Origin: Planctomycetota bacterium
GTDB taxonomy: Bacteria; Planctomycetota; UBA1135
Reading direction: 5' to 3'
Length of the DNA stretch: 64,000 nt
NCBI GenBank assembly: GCA_021776795.1
Contig: JAJFFC010000017.1
Location: 185,287-249,286 of the forward strand
Shown here piece after piece: positions 17,686 through 25,706 of the stretch. The notes below the pieces were generated by a model, which was not told the origin of the DNA, did not search any database, and saw nothing but the letters and a program-made list of their open reading frames with translations. The position numbers and the translations under genes were made by a program. Each line of letters opens with the position of its first letter. Position 1 is the stretch's first letter.

Positions 17686-18711
17686 TTAATCCCGCGCCGG
17701 GGCATCGCCACGTTGGGGCGGTTTGCCTTCGTCGGTGACCGGCAGCACCGTCTCCCAAGTGGCGTCGGCGCGCCGCCCTTTTTGCCGATGCTCGCGGCTT
17801 GGCAAGTCCTTGCGGCGATAGCTTTTGAGCCCTTTGCGCAGGAGCTTCGCGACATCGGCTTTCTCTTCGGCGACGCCTAAGACGCCAAGTGCCTTTCCCT
17901 CCAAGCCAAACTGACCTGGCTCGATGATGGCGACAAAATCACCCTTGGGCAAACCTGAAATCTGGCCCAGCTCCTCGCGCGAAGTCGCCACGATGTACTG
18001 CATGCGCCCCACGAACTTCTCGCTCCAAGCCAGTTCGGCAAGTTGCGCTTTGGCTTTGTGCCGAGCTTGATCGGACTCCGCGTACAAGACCACTAAAGGT
18101 TGGTTGTCGCAGGCGGCGACAACCAGGGCACGGCGGACATCGAGTGCTTCTGGCAGCAAGGCCAAATCACCTTTGTGGTCATAGTCCTTGGCCTTGGTCG
18201 CCAGAACCTCGGCAAAGGCAATCACATCTTCGGGTGCCGCCTGTTGATCTGGGTTGCCGCGCTTGCCTAAGACGAACTGAGGTCCACGCCCGGAAGGAGC
18301 GAGCAAGGTTTCGCCGTCTGGCGCCAGGAGCGCAAAGGTGGTGTTGTTGAGCAGGCCGGTGCGCCCGCGGTAAAGCTGGGTCAGGTATTCGCTTTCTTCC
18401 TTTTCTTCATAGCTCGCTAAGCGGACGCAAACCCAATCTCGCGAGTTCGCCACGACCGTGGCGTCGAACAGAAAATCTCTGTCTGAATTTTGCTTGCCGG
18501 GTCACCACTCGCCGGCGATACCACCACAGCTGGGAGCGGCAGCGCTCATCATGATCGGACGATTGGTGCGTTTGGCTTCGGCCAAGCCCTGCTCCAGAGT
18601 GCCGAACCATTGGATTCGCGTGGGCGCAGCCTGCTCTTGCACTACGGTAGCTTGAGAAGGCGCTGGCTCTTGCGCCGCAACGGCAAGGAGGAGTGGGAGG
18701 AGTAGGGTCAT
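17686..18711 (-). CDS. Candidate exported selenoprotein with thioredoxin-like fold (in-frame UGA at 18502-18504)
   Basis: One frame of 341 codons from ATG 18711 to the stop at 17686, interrupted only by TGA at 18502-18504 (codon 70). Residues 1-14 are a signal peptide (MTLLLPLLLAVAAQ). The segment WFGTLEQGLAEAKRTNRPIM is the usual lead-in of thioredoxin-like domains, followed by SAAAPSC62GGIAGEW-U70-PGKQNSD. The frame stays open after the TGA (DRDFLFDATVVANSRDWVCVRL), with no ATG there, and runs into a fold-continuing region. A hairpin fitting a bacterial SECIS lies 24 bases past the UGA. Reading UGA as selenocysteine is therefore better supported than a broken gene. The second half (RRALVVAACDNQPLVVLYAE) looks like a second alpha/beta domain; the C-terminus is basic. 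The gene heads the operon with mfd. The alternative is a nonsense mutation, with a GTG start at 18453 giving a shorter protein. Confidence 0.8.
18464..18486 (-). promoter_or_regulatory. Bacterial SECIS-like hairpin downstream of the in-frame UGA
   Basis: On the minus strand ACAGA (18482-18478) and TCTGT (18472-18468) form a perfect 5-bp stem around loop GATTT (18477-18473). The stem extends by a G-U pair, one A/C mismatch, then C-G and T-A. The loop begins with G and starts 24 nucleotides after the UGA. Published bacterial SECIS models call for a small apical loop with a G in the first two positions about 16-37 nucleotides from the UGA, so all criteria I can test by eye are met. Confidence 0.7.
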
Positions 18712-18853
18712 GGTGCGTCGTGGGGTGGGGGTGAAACCCCGAGCGGCAGCGGAAGTTTCGCTTCTCTACACTGTTTCGGTTGGATATCGGCAAATGAGTT
18801 CCCAATGGCTGAAAGAAATCACCCTCGAGGGCTAGGGCGTTCGCCTGGAGCCC

Positions 18854-19306
18854 ATGCGGCCAGAGCATGCAGAGGGTTTAGAGCAAGCCGTGGCGATGGA
18901 AGCCGCTGGAACCGCCCGGCCTTTTGTGATTCGCTTGCAGGATGGTGGGCGTGTGGTGGGTAGCACGCGCTTTTGTCACATCGACGACGACAACCAACGC
19001 GTCGAGATTGGCTACACCTGGTTAGCCAAGAGCGTGCAACGGACTTTTGTCAACGCGGCATGCAAACAACTATTGTTGACGCATGCCTTTGAAGACCGCG
19101 GCGCGATTGCGGTGGAGTTTCGCACCCACTGGCATAACCGCGCTTCTAGGCGAGCGATCGAACGTTTGGGCGCAAAGCAAGACGGTGTATTGCGCCAGCA
19201 TCGGCGCGATCCCGATGGCAGCTATCGCGACACCGTCGTGTTTTCGATTTTGCAAAGCGAGTGGCCTGCGGTGCGTCGCGGCTTACTTGCCGATCTTTCT
19301 TACTGA
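18854..19306 (+). CDS. GNAT acetyltransferase (RimJ/RimL-like); possible longer N-terminus interrupted by amber codon
   Basis: 150 residues from ATG 18854. It has the RimJ/RimL pattern: VVGSTRFCHID, RVEIGYTWLAKSVQRTFVNAACKQLLLTHAF and HNRASRRAIERLGAKQDGVLRQH, which includes the acetyl-CoA-binding region and the typical end. Upstream in the same frame, an ATG at 18794 opens MSSQWLKEITLEG-TAG-GVRLEP; family members normally start with a run such as LEGxxVRLEPL. The TAG at 18833-18835 falls inside that expected N-terminal strand, so the gene may be recently damaged or start late. Its stop overlaps the convergent FG-GAP gene by seven bases. The substrate is unknown. Confidence 0.75.
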   Translation: MRPEHAEGLEQAVAMEAAGTARPFVIRLQDGGRVVGSTRFCHIDDDNQRVEIGYTWLAKSVQRTFVNAACKQLLLTHAFEDRGAIAVEFRTHWHNRASRRAIERLGAKQDGVLRQHRRDPDGSYRDTVVFSILQSEWPAVRRGLLADLSY

Positions 19307-21018
19307 AGCAAGGTTTGACCGAGAGAGGTCATCGACCAAATCGGGTCTGCACTACCAGCGGGGTTCAGGATCAAGCCGCGCGAATAAAGAGTTTGGCCGA
19401 TAAGATTTGGGTTCGGAGGAACCATGGCATAGGTGAAGCCTTGGCCTTCTGCGTCGAGAGTCCCGGAAAGGGCGCGACTGCGCAGCGTTAGGTCCAAAGC
19501 GCTTGATGCACCGAGATAGGTTTTCCAATGGCCGATGTTCAAACCATGCCTTTCGGAGAAAGCCGTCGAAAGCAGCACCACAAAATCTTTTCCCGGACCT
19601 GAGGGGCAGATGAGGTTGAAGGTTACCGGGGTGGGCGCCAGGACATCGTGAGTCTCTTCGGTGAACAGAGTGCGCTGGCCGAGAATGACGAGGCGCTGCG
19701 AGTAATTGCTCATGCCAAGCGCTACTGCCCAGGCGGGGGAGTTCGCCTTGTCCCGAGCAAGAACGCTGTACTCCATGAAGCCATCATTGTCGAAGTCGCC
19801 GTAGGGCCAAGGAAATTGAGACATCAACACGCTGCCATTTAGGGTAATGGCGGCATCCCAAGGTGAAAGGTCCTGGGGTGCACTGGCAGTACCAAGGAGT
19901 GCGCCATCGCTGGTGTCGAAGATGGCAAAGTCCATTGAAACCGCCATGGTCGATAGCTCTGTTTGTAAGAATGGCCTAACAATCTTTGTGCTATCTGTGG
20001 CCATCAATCCTTTGGAAAAGGTTTGCTCTCCGAGGGAGATCTGTGTCAATTCCCAACCAGGATTTAGCGACTGAGACAGTACGGTCCATGGAGTTTTCCA
20101 AATGTCGACTCCATTATTGGCCGAGATTAATCGGAGGAAATCCGCTTCCAAGAGGGCGGCCTCCGGGAAGCCGTCGCCATTTAGGTCTTTCCCAATCATT
20201 GCACCTTCAGCGATTGGGCCACCAGCATCTTCTCGCCAAACAATCGCTCCGTCGGCGCCAGATAGGAGGAACCAAGAATGCTCAAACATACCAATCCCAA
20301 CAAACCGAGCGGTACCCACCAAAAAATCTGGTACTCCATCCCCGGTAAGGTCAGGCATTGGGTTGGCTTCCCAGGTGACGCTTGGGAGGGCTGAGCCGAT
20401 TTCAGCATGTGTCCATCGACTTGTAAGGGAAGCGCCATCGCCTAGTCCAAAATATGCGTAGCCCGGCCCAACACTTAGGGTTGTTCCCCAAAAGAAATCA
20501 TCAAACCCATCCCCATTTGTGTCGCCGCTAGGGGCAAGAATCTCCATGAATGTTGGATCCGGAACTCCGCCAGGTAAGTTGGTTGGAGCAACAACCTTTC
20601 CAACCACCTCCCCGTCCGGAACACTAACGGCAAGGAGGGCGCTACCGCGAACTGAGGTGGAGCCAAATCCCAAAAAGCGTAGGCCGTAAGGAGTTTGAAG
20701 GAGGGCCCAATCGTGTCCGCCTCCGTGGCGAAATATTGAGGAAGAAAAACCCTGAGTGGTCTGAAGCGTAGTGCTCAAGCCAAGATGAAAAATGCCTTGC
20801 ATTCCAGACCCTGGAGGCGGAATCCAAAGCCCGCCAACTAACGTATCGGGTTGATAATCGCCCCCAACATCTCCAAAGGGATGGCGAGCTCCCCATTCAA
20901 ATGCTTCATCGCTGGGACCGGCTAGGGGTAGAAGGGTGTCTTTGACCACCCAATCAATCTCCGGCTGCTGGCCTTGAAGAAAAAGGCAGGTAGCGAGACA
21001 GGCGGTAGTGAACGACAT
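19300..21018 (-). CDS. Secreted FG-GAP/VCBS beta-propeller protein, copy 2
   Basis: 572 residues with a short signal peptide (MSFTTACLATCLFLQGQQ). The body has repeated calcium-binding Asp loops spaced by roughly 50-70 residues (DTNGDGFDDFFWG, DLTGDGVPDFLVG, DLNGDGFPEAALL, DFDNDGFMEYSV), the hallmark of integrin-alpha-like FG-GAP propellers. The last 150 residues are a separate beta domain with ALSGTLDAEGQGFTYAMVPP and end in SLGQTLLQ. It is likely a cell-surface or extracellular binding protein. AAGGAGG lies 13 bases before the ATG and overlaps the end of the paralogue upstream, so the two genes form an operon. GC is lower than in the housekeeping genes. Confidence 0.9.
   Translation of the reverse strand: MSFTTACLATCLFLQGQQPEIDWVVKDTLLPLAGPSDEAFEWGARHPFGDVGGDYQPDTLVGGLWIPPPGSGMQGIFHLGLSTTLQTTQGFSSSIFRHGGGHDWALLQTPYGLRFLGFGSTSVRGSALLAVSVPDGEVVGKVVAPTNLPGGVPDPTFMEILAPSGDTNGDGFDDFFWGTTLSVGPGYAYFGLGDGASLTSRWTHAEIGSALPSVTWEANPMPDLTGDGVPDFLVGTARFVGIGMFEHSWFLLSGADGAIVWREDAGGPIAEGAMIGKDLNGDGFPEAALLEADFLRLISANNGVDIWKTPWTVLSQSLNPGWELTQISLGEQTFSKGLMATDSTKIVRPFLQTELSTMAVSMDFAIFDTSDGALLGTASAPQDLSPWDAAITLNGSVLMSQFPWPYGDFDNDGFMEYSVLARDKANSPAWAVALGMSNYSQRLVILGQRTLFTEETHDVLAPTPVTFNLICPSGPGKDFVVLLSTAFSERHGLNIGHWKTYLGASSALDLTLRSRALSGTLDAEGQGFTYAMVPPNPNLIGQTLYSRGLILNPAGSADPIWSMTSLGQTLLQ
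19640..19697. repeat. 58-bp block identical between the FG-GAP paralogues (copy at 21378-21435)
   Basis: The stretch from aggacatcgtgagtctcttc to cgaggcgct is identical at both sites, in a region where flanking bases already differ at many third codon positions. This points to recent duplication or gene conversion within the pair. Confidence 0.75.
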
Positions 21019-21037
21019 TAGCTTGAAAATTCCCTCC

Positions 21038-22762
21038 TTACTGGAGCAAGGTTTGACCGAGAGAGGTCACCGACCAAAGTGGGTCGGCGCTGCCAGCGGG
21101 GTTTAAAATTAGGCCGCGCGAGTACAGCGTTTGACCGATGAGGTTTGGGTTTGGCGGCACCATGGCATAGGTGAAACCTTGGCCTTCTGCATCGAGAGTG
21201 CCGGAAAGGGCGCGGCTGCGCAGTGTTAGGTCGAGAGCACTTGATGCACCGAGATAGGTTTTCCAATGGCCAAAGGTCAGGCCATTGCGCTCAGAGAATT
21301 GAGTAGAGAGCAACACCACAAAATCTTTTCCCGGCCCGGAAGGACAGATGAGATTAAAGGTGACGGGAGTGGGCGTCAGGACATCGTGAGTCTCTTCGGT
21401 GAACAGAGTGCGCTGGCCGAGAATGACGAGGCGCTTGGAGTAATTGCTGATGCTTCCCGCTGCCGCCCAAGGTGGAGAATTGGCCTTGTCCGCAACCCAA
21501 ACGCTGTATTCCATCAATCCATCATTGTCGAAATCACCGTAGGGTGAAGGAAAATAGGACATGAATACATCGCCGTTGAGGGGGATACTGGAATCCCAAG
21601 GCGAAAGGTCTGCCGGTGCACTAGCAGTGCCGAGCAGTGTTCCATCGTTTGCCGAGAAGATGGCAAAGTCCATGGAGGCCGCAAGTGTGGAAAGTTCAGT
21701 CTGCAAGAAGGGCTGAATGATTGTGGTGGGGTCCGTTGATTTCAATCCCTTTGAGAAGGTATTCTCCCCGATGGCTGTCTCCTGCAAGGACCAGCTGGGA
21801 GCAAGTGCCTGCTCGATAACGGTCCATGGAGTCTTCCATATCTCAGCTCCATCCGTTGGAGAGATTAGTCGCAGGTGATGTTGTTCCCAGAGCGCGGCGT
21901 CCGGAGAACCATCGCCGTTAAGGTCAGGGCCGATCATTGGGCCATGAACCAGTGTTCCGACGCCTCCGTCTTGCCTCCAAATCGTGGAACCGTCGGCGCC
22001 TGATAATAGAAACCAAGAATGCTCGGAGATTCCAACGCCTAGGACGCGCACGGTTCCTACGAGAAAATCAGAAATGCCGTCGCCAGAAAAATCGGGCATC
22101 TTTTCTGGCTCCCAGGAGACGGCACCCCCACCAGAGCCATACTCAGCATGGGTCCAACCCTGATTGCCATCTAAGGATGCGCCGTCGCAAAGTCCAAAAT
22201 AAACCTCCCCCAGTCCAACGGTTTGGCTTCTCGACCAAAAGAAATCTTCATATCCGTCTCCATCGGTGTCGCCACAAGGAGCCAATCCCTCCATGAATCC
22301 GGGATCAGGGAAGCCTCCAGGAAGATTTGTTGGAGGTGTAGTTACTCCGACAAGGTCCAACTCTGGAAGGCCGAGGGCGAGTTGTTGGGTGCCTTGCGGG
22401 GTGTGATCAAACACAATCAGACGTGGCCCAAGTGGTGATTGCAGCAGACCCCAAAGATGTGCTCCAGCACTGGATTGGGTTTTCGAAGACCACCTCAAAG
22501 AGGAAGTGGGATTTAGCTCAAGAACGAGGTGATTCACCAAATATTGCCCAAATCCAGGCTTAGGAATCCATCGTCCCTCAAGAAGAGTGTCTGTGCGCCC
22601 ATCTTTGTCCCAATCCCCAAAGGGATGACGGCCATGCCAGTTAAAGGATTTTTCATTGGGTCCCTCGAGTGGCAAGAGGGTGTCCTTGACCACCCAATCA
22701 ATCTCCGGCTGCTGGCCTTGAACAAGGAGAGCTAGAGCGCAGGATACGGCAGAGAGGGACAC
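21038..22762 (-). CDS. Secreted FG-GAP/VCBS beta-propeller protein, copy 1
   Basis: 574 residues. The start is GTG at 22762; no ATG or TTG lies upstream in the open frame, and the resulting signal peptide (MSLSAVSCALALLVQGQQ) lines up with that of the neighbour. Asp loops DTDGDGYEDFFWS, DFSGDGISDFLVG, DLNGDGSPDAALW and DFDNDGLMEYSVW mark the propeller. The C-terminal domain is almost the same as in the following paralogue. The first half is more diverged between the copies than the second. No catalytic motif is visible. Confidence 0.9.
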   Translation of the reverse strand: MSLSAVSCALALLVQGQQPEIDWVVKDTLLPLEGPNEKSFNWHGRHPFGDWDKDGRTDTLLEGRWIPKPGFGQYLVNHLVLELNPTSSLRWSSKTQSSAGAHLWGLLQSPLGPRLIVFDHTPQGTQQLALGLPELDLVGVTTPPTNLPGGFPDPGFMEGLAPCGDTDGDGYEDFFWSRSQTVGLGEVYFGLCDGASLDGNQGWTHAEYGSGGGAVSWEPEKMPDFSGDGISDFLVGTVRVLGVGISEHSWFLLSGADGSTIWRQDGGVGTLVHGPMIGPDLNGDGSPDAALWEQHHLRLISPTDGAEIWKTPWTVIEQALAPSWSLQETAIGENTFSKGLKSTDPTTIIQPFLQTELSTLAASMDFAIFSANDGTLLGTASAPADLSPWDSSIPLNGDVFMSYFPSPYGDFDNDGLMEYSVWVADKANSPPWAAAGSISNYSKRLVILGQRTLFTEETHDVLTPTPVTFNLICPSGPGKDFVVLLSTQFSERNGLTFGHWKTYLGASSALDLTLRSRALSGTLDAEGQGFTYAMVPPNPNLIGQTLYSRGLILNPAGSADPLWSVTSLGQTLLQ

Positions 22763-22889
22763 GAAGAACTGGATTTTTTGGAGTTGTAAATGGTGCTCAA
22801 ATAGTTGTTAAGAGGTCATAAGAATAGAATAACAGAGAATTGTGAAGCGAATCAGAGATTCCGAAGCTCAGATTCTATTGTAATCCTCT

Positions 22890-23588
22890 TTAGAACCGAC
22901 CTTCCGCGCGCAACAGCAGGATCGCTTCCCAGGCGGCGCGGCGTTCCGCTTCTTTCTTGCTTGCACCCCATGCGCCGGGGAATCGACGCCCACGCCACTC
23001 GGCCGCAATTTGAAAGGCCTGGGTGTCGGGGTGATCGTGAAAATCGGTCAGCACATAAATCGGCAGGCTGCCTTTTTGTTGCGCCCAGTTCTGCAGCAAC
23101 TGTTTGGCTTGCTTGCGTTCTTGACTTTGCGGTAACCGAGCAAGTTCCCCGCCAAGCCATTGCTCGGCAAGTTTGCGGCAGGTGGGCAGGGCATCGGCTT
23201 CGTCGCAATCGAGATAGACCGCAGCAAGCAGCGCCTCGACGGCATTGCCCAACAGTGAGCGCGGCAAGCTTCCGCGTTGACGTAGATGCTCGCCCGGAAG
23301 TAACCACTGTTCCAAGGAGAGTCGCTCGCCGACGCGCGACAAGGTTTCGCGAGAGACCAATAGCGCCTTCCATTCTGTGAGTTCTCCTTCGCGTGCTTTG
23401 GGGAACCGCTGAAATAGCAACAAACTCACGACGAGGTCCAAGATGCCGTCGCCCAAGAACTCCAAGCGCTCATTGTGCTCGGTTTCGCGACTGGCATGAG
23501 TCAGCGCAAGCTCCAGCAACCCATGGTCGCGGAAGTCATGCCCGAGTAGCGCCTCGAGCGGTCGCCAGTCTTGCTGCGGCGGCTGCAC
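22890..23588 (-). CDS. rnc: Ribonuclease III
   Basis: 232 residues. The signature ERLEFLGD is at residues 40-47 with catalytic Glu/Asp, the second acidic site is in NAVEALLAAVYLD, and a double-stranded RNA-binding domain occupies the C-terminal third (FQIAAEWRGRRFPGAWGASKKEAERRAAWEAI). It processes rRNA precursors and other duplex RNA in the cytoplasm. The start ATG at 23588 (MQPPQQDWRPLEALLGHDF) overlaps nothing; the divergent lipoprotein gene begins 37 bases away. An AT-rich gap of 127 bases separates it from the FG-GAP pair, and I found no clear terminator there. Confidence 0.95.
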   Translation of the reverse strand: MQPPQQDWRPLEALLGHDFRDHGLLELALTHASRETEHNERLEFLGDGILDLVVSLLLFQRFPKAREGELTEWKALLVSRETLSRVGERLSLEQWLLPGEHLRQRGSLPRSLLGNAVEALLAAVYLDCDEADALPTCRKLAEQWLGGELARLPQSQERKQAKQLLQNWAQQKGSLPIYVLTDFHDHPDTQAFQIAAEWRGRRFPGAWGASKKEAERRAAWEAILLLRAEGRF

Positions 23589-23624
23589 CCGCGGATTCTA
23601 GCGACTCATGCTAATCTGCCATCT

Positions 23625-24452
23625 ATGGTCCGCCTCTTCTTTCTCGCCTTGGCAAGCATGGTCGTCTTGAGTTGTGCGCCATCGCCGATGGATGCCGTGG
23701 TTCTACTGGTGGATACTCCAGAACAAGAATTTGCGGATGCCGTAGACGAATATTTGGCGAAGCATGAGGATGTGCTTGCCATGCATAATTTTGCAGCTGG
23801 GGAACGGCACTGGAGCCGCTTGTCTTATGAGCTTTTCCGCAGTATGCAGGCCTGGGAGTGGCTGGAAAAATACAATGACTTTGGAAATGTACAGCTGAAG
23901 CCTGGAACTCGCCTAGAAGATTTATCGGAGGGAGCGCAAGATGCTCTGCAAGATTTTTTAGATTGGGATCCCTATTTAGTTGTCAAAGAAACGGAAAGAG
24001 ATCTCTTTTCTGACTCTGTCGGTAGCGTTGAGTTCCTATCGATACTTTTAGATTTGCTTGGCGGTGATCACCCTATCTGGGGGCAGTATGTGACCTTGCT
24101 CTCTTTGGGCGAGCCGCCCTCTTTCGCTTGGCTTGAATTAATGGAGTTTATATCGGAGCATCCGGACGCTCTTTCAGCGGATTTGGTTCTACGAGTCAAG
24201 GAAAGCGTGATGACTAACCGCTGGCTGATTCCGGATACCCTTTCGTGGATGGTCATCGATGATGTCATCCGCCAGCACAACCCCAATTCTGATTTCATTT
24301 ATGGGAAGGGAGAAGGAGGCCATGAGCTCGGTTACTACCTCATGTCTTTTGATCCCCTGGAGGAATTATCCCTGAATGACCCTCGTCTTGAGGATTGGAG
24401 AAGGCGCAATATGCAAATCTTGCTAGAGGAAAAAGCAGCGCAGCTGCCCTAA
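23625..24452 (+). CDS. Putative lipoprotein of unknown function
   Basis: 275 residues from ATG 23625 (MVRLFFLALASMVVLSC); an in-frame ATG at 23571 would remove the signal character and overlap rnc. The lipobox VVLSC puts the lipidated Cys at residue 17. The rest is acidic, Trp/Leu-rich and helical (AWEWLEKYNDFG, FLSILLDLLGGDHPIWGQYV, WLIPDTLSWMVIDDVI) with no motif I recognise. Lower GC than neighbours. It precedes the small membrane protein and ABC transporter genes by 31 bases and may belong to that export unit. Confidence 0.7.
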   Translation: MVRLFFLALASMVVLSCAPSPMDAVVLLVDTPEQEFADAVDEYLAKHEDVLAMHNFAAGERHWSRLSYELFRSMQAWEWLEKYNDFGNVQLKPGTRLEDLSEGAQDALQDFLDWDPYLVVKETERDLFSDSVGSVEFLSILLDLLGGDHPIWGQYVTLLSLGEPPSFAWLELMEFISEHPDALSADLVLRVKESVMTNRWLIPDTLSWMVIDDVIRQHNPNSDFIYGKGEGGHELGYYLMSFDPLEELSLNDPRLEDWRRRNMQILLEEKAAQLP

Positions 24453-24483
24453 GCCAATCCGGCATGCCTAGACTGGGGCCTAA

Positions 24484-24966
24484 ATGAAGAAGGTTCTGAT
24501 TGGTCTTGGCATTACGGTTGGCATCATCGGAGTGATCTTGGTGACCGTAGGTATGTATGTCGGCACCATGGGGCCGGAGATTCACGTGCAATATGGGCAC
24601 GAAGTGAAAGATCGCTTTCTGGATACCATCCGCGAGTTGGACTTGCTCGAGGATGGCGAAGAGCTGAAGTATTTCTATTCCGACGCCATCGTCGATATCA
24701 AAGGCGGCATGTACATGCTGACCGACCGCAACCTCATTCTTTATGTCGAAGATTGGAATCCGCCGGCGGTGATCTTGCCGTACTCCCAGCTGCAAGCGGT
24801 CGGCGCGGATTTTTCTGAGTCCTTCTTCCGCGACACCTACCTCAGGGTGGTCGATGCCGAGGATACGCCTTGGACCTTCCCAGTTTCGAGTGATATGGAC
24901 CGCGACCATGAGTTCCATGACTTCCTCGAGGAGCGCATCGCAGAAGAGGGCATCTATAGCGAATGA
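24484..24966 (+). CDS. Single-pass membrane protein of unknown function
   Basis: 160 residues. An N-terminal membrane anchor (VLIGLGITVGIIGVILVTVGMYV) is followed by a periplasmic domain of about 130 residues with acidic surface and a PH-like beta pattern (IVDIKGGMYMLTDRNLILYVEDW, AVILPYSQLQAVGADFSESFF). No catalytic motif is visible. The stop overlaps the start of the ABC ATPase gene (ATGA), so it is translated together with the transporter and is likely an accessory subunit. Confidence 0.75.
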   Translation: MKKVLIGLGITVGIIGVILVTVGMYVGTMGPEIHVQYGHEVKDRFLDTIRELDLLEDGEELKYFYSDAIVDIKGGMYMLTDRNLILYVEDWNPPAVILPYSQLQAVGADFSESFFRDTYLRVVDAEDTPWTFPVSSDMDRDHEFHDFLEERIAEEGIYSE

Positions 24967-25706
24967 TTCAAGCGAAGCAACTGTGCCTATCCTATGGCGA
25001 ACGCCTTGCGGTGGATCATTTGGAGTTCACGATTGAGCAAGGAGAGTGTTTTGGATTGCTCGGGCCCAATGGTGCTGGCAAAAGCAGCACTTTGGCCTGT
25101 CTATCCGGCCTAGGCGATGGCTGGACGGGAACGATTGAAGTTCAGGGTAAGGCAGTTCGGCCGGCGAAGGAATTGGCCGTGCGTCGCAGCTTTGGCTTGG
25201 TGCCCCAGGACTTGGCGGTATATGAAGGGATGACTGCTCGGGAAAACTTGGCCTTCTTTGGCGAGCTTGCTGGATTGAACGCAGGAGAACGAGGTACCGC
25301 GATTGATCGCGGCCTGGCTTTGGCGGGCCTGGAAGATCGCGCCGATGATCGCGTCGACCAATTTTCTGGCGGCATGAAGCGGCGACTCAATCTTGCCGTG
25401 GGCGATGTCCACCAACCGCCAGTGTTGTTTCTCGATGAACCCACCGTGGGCGTGGATCCGCAGTCGCGAAACCACATCTTTGAAACCCTGGAAAGTCTCG
25501 CGAGCGAAGGGCGCACCCTGGTCTACACCACCCATTACATGGAAGAGGCCGAGCGTTTATGTCAGCGCATTTTGATCATGAATGAAGGCAAGTCTCTTGG
25601 CTGCGGCACGCATGAGGAGCTTACCGCGCAAGCAGAGCTTCCTTCAGGTTCGACCCTAGAAGATGTCTTCCTACACATGACCGGACGGAGCCTGCGCGAC
25701 GGATGA
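24963..25706 (+). CDS. ABC transporter ATP-binding protein (NatA/ABC-2 export type)
   Basis: 247 residues with a full set of ATPase motifs: Walker A GPNGAGKSS at residues 34-42, Q-loop in LVPQDLAVYEG, signature FSGGMKRRLNLAVG, Walker B VLFLDEPTVGVDP and H-loop in VYTTHYMEEAE. The sequence groups with exporters of the NatA/drug-resistance type. It overlaps the membrane protein before it and the permease after it by four bases each, so the three form a tight unit. The exported substrate is unknown. Confidence 0.93.
   Translation: MIQAKQLCLSYGERLAVDHLEFTIEQGECFGLLGPNGAGKSSTLACLSGLGDGWTGTIEVQGKAVRPAKELAVRRSFGLVPQDLAVYEGMTARENLAFFGELAGLNAGERGTAIDRGLALAGLEDRADDRVDQFSGGMKRRLNLAVGDVHQPPVLFLDEPTVGVDPQSRNHIFETLESLASEGRTLVYTTHYMEEAERLCQRILIMNEGKSLGCGTHEELTAQAELPSGSTLEDVFLHMTGRSLRDG

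Noticed and set aside
17686..18453. Treating the downstream half as a separate 255-residue gene
   Set aside because: Only a GTG start is available, without a ribosome binding site; the frame is open back to the UGA and the fold continues from the upstream half.
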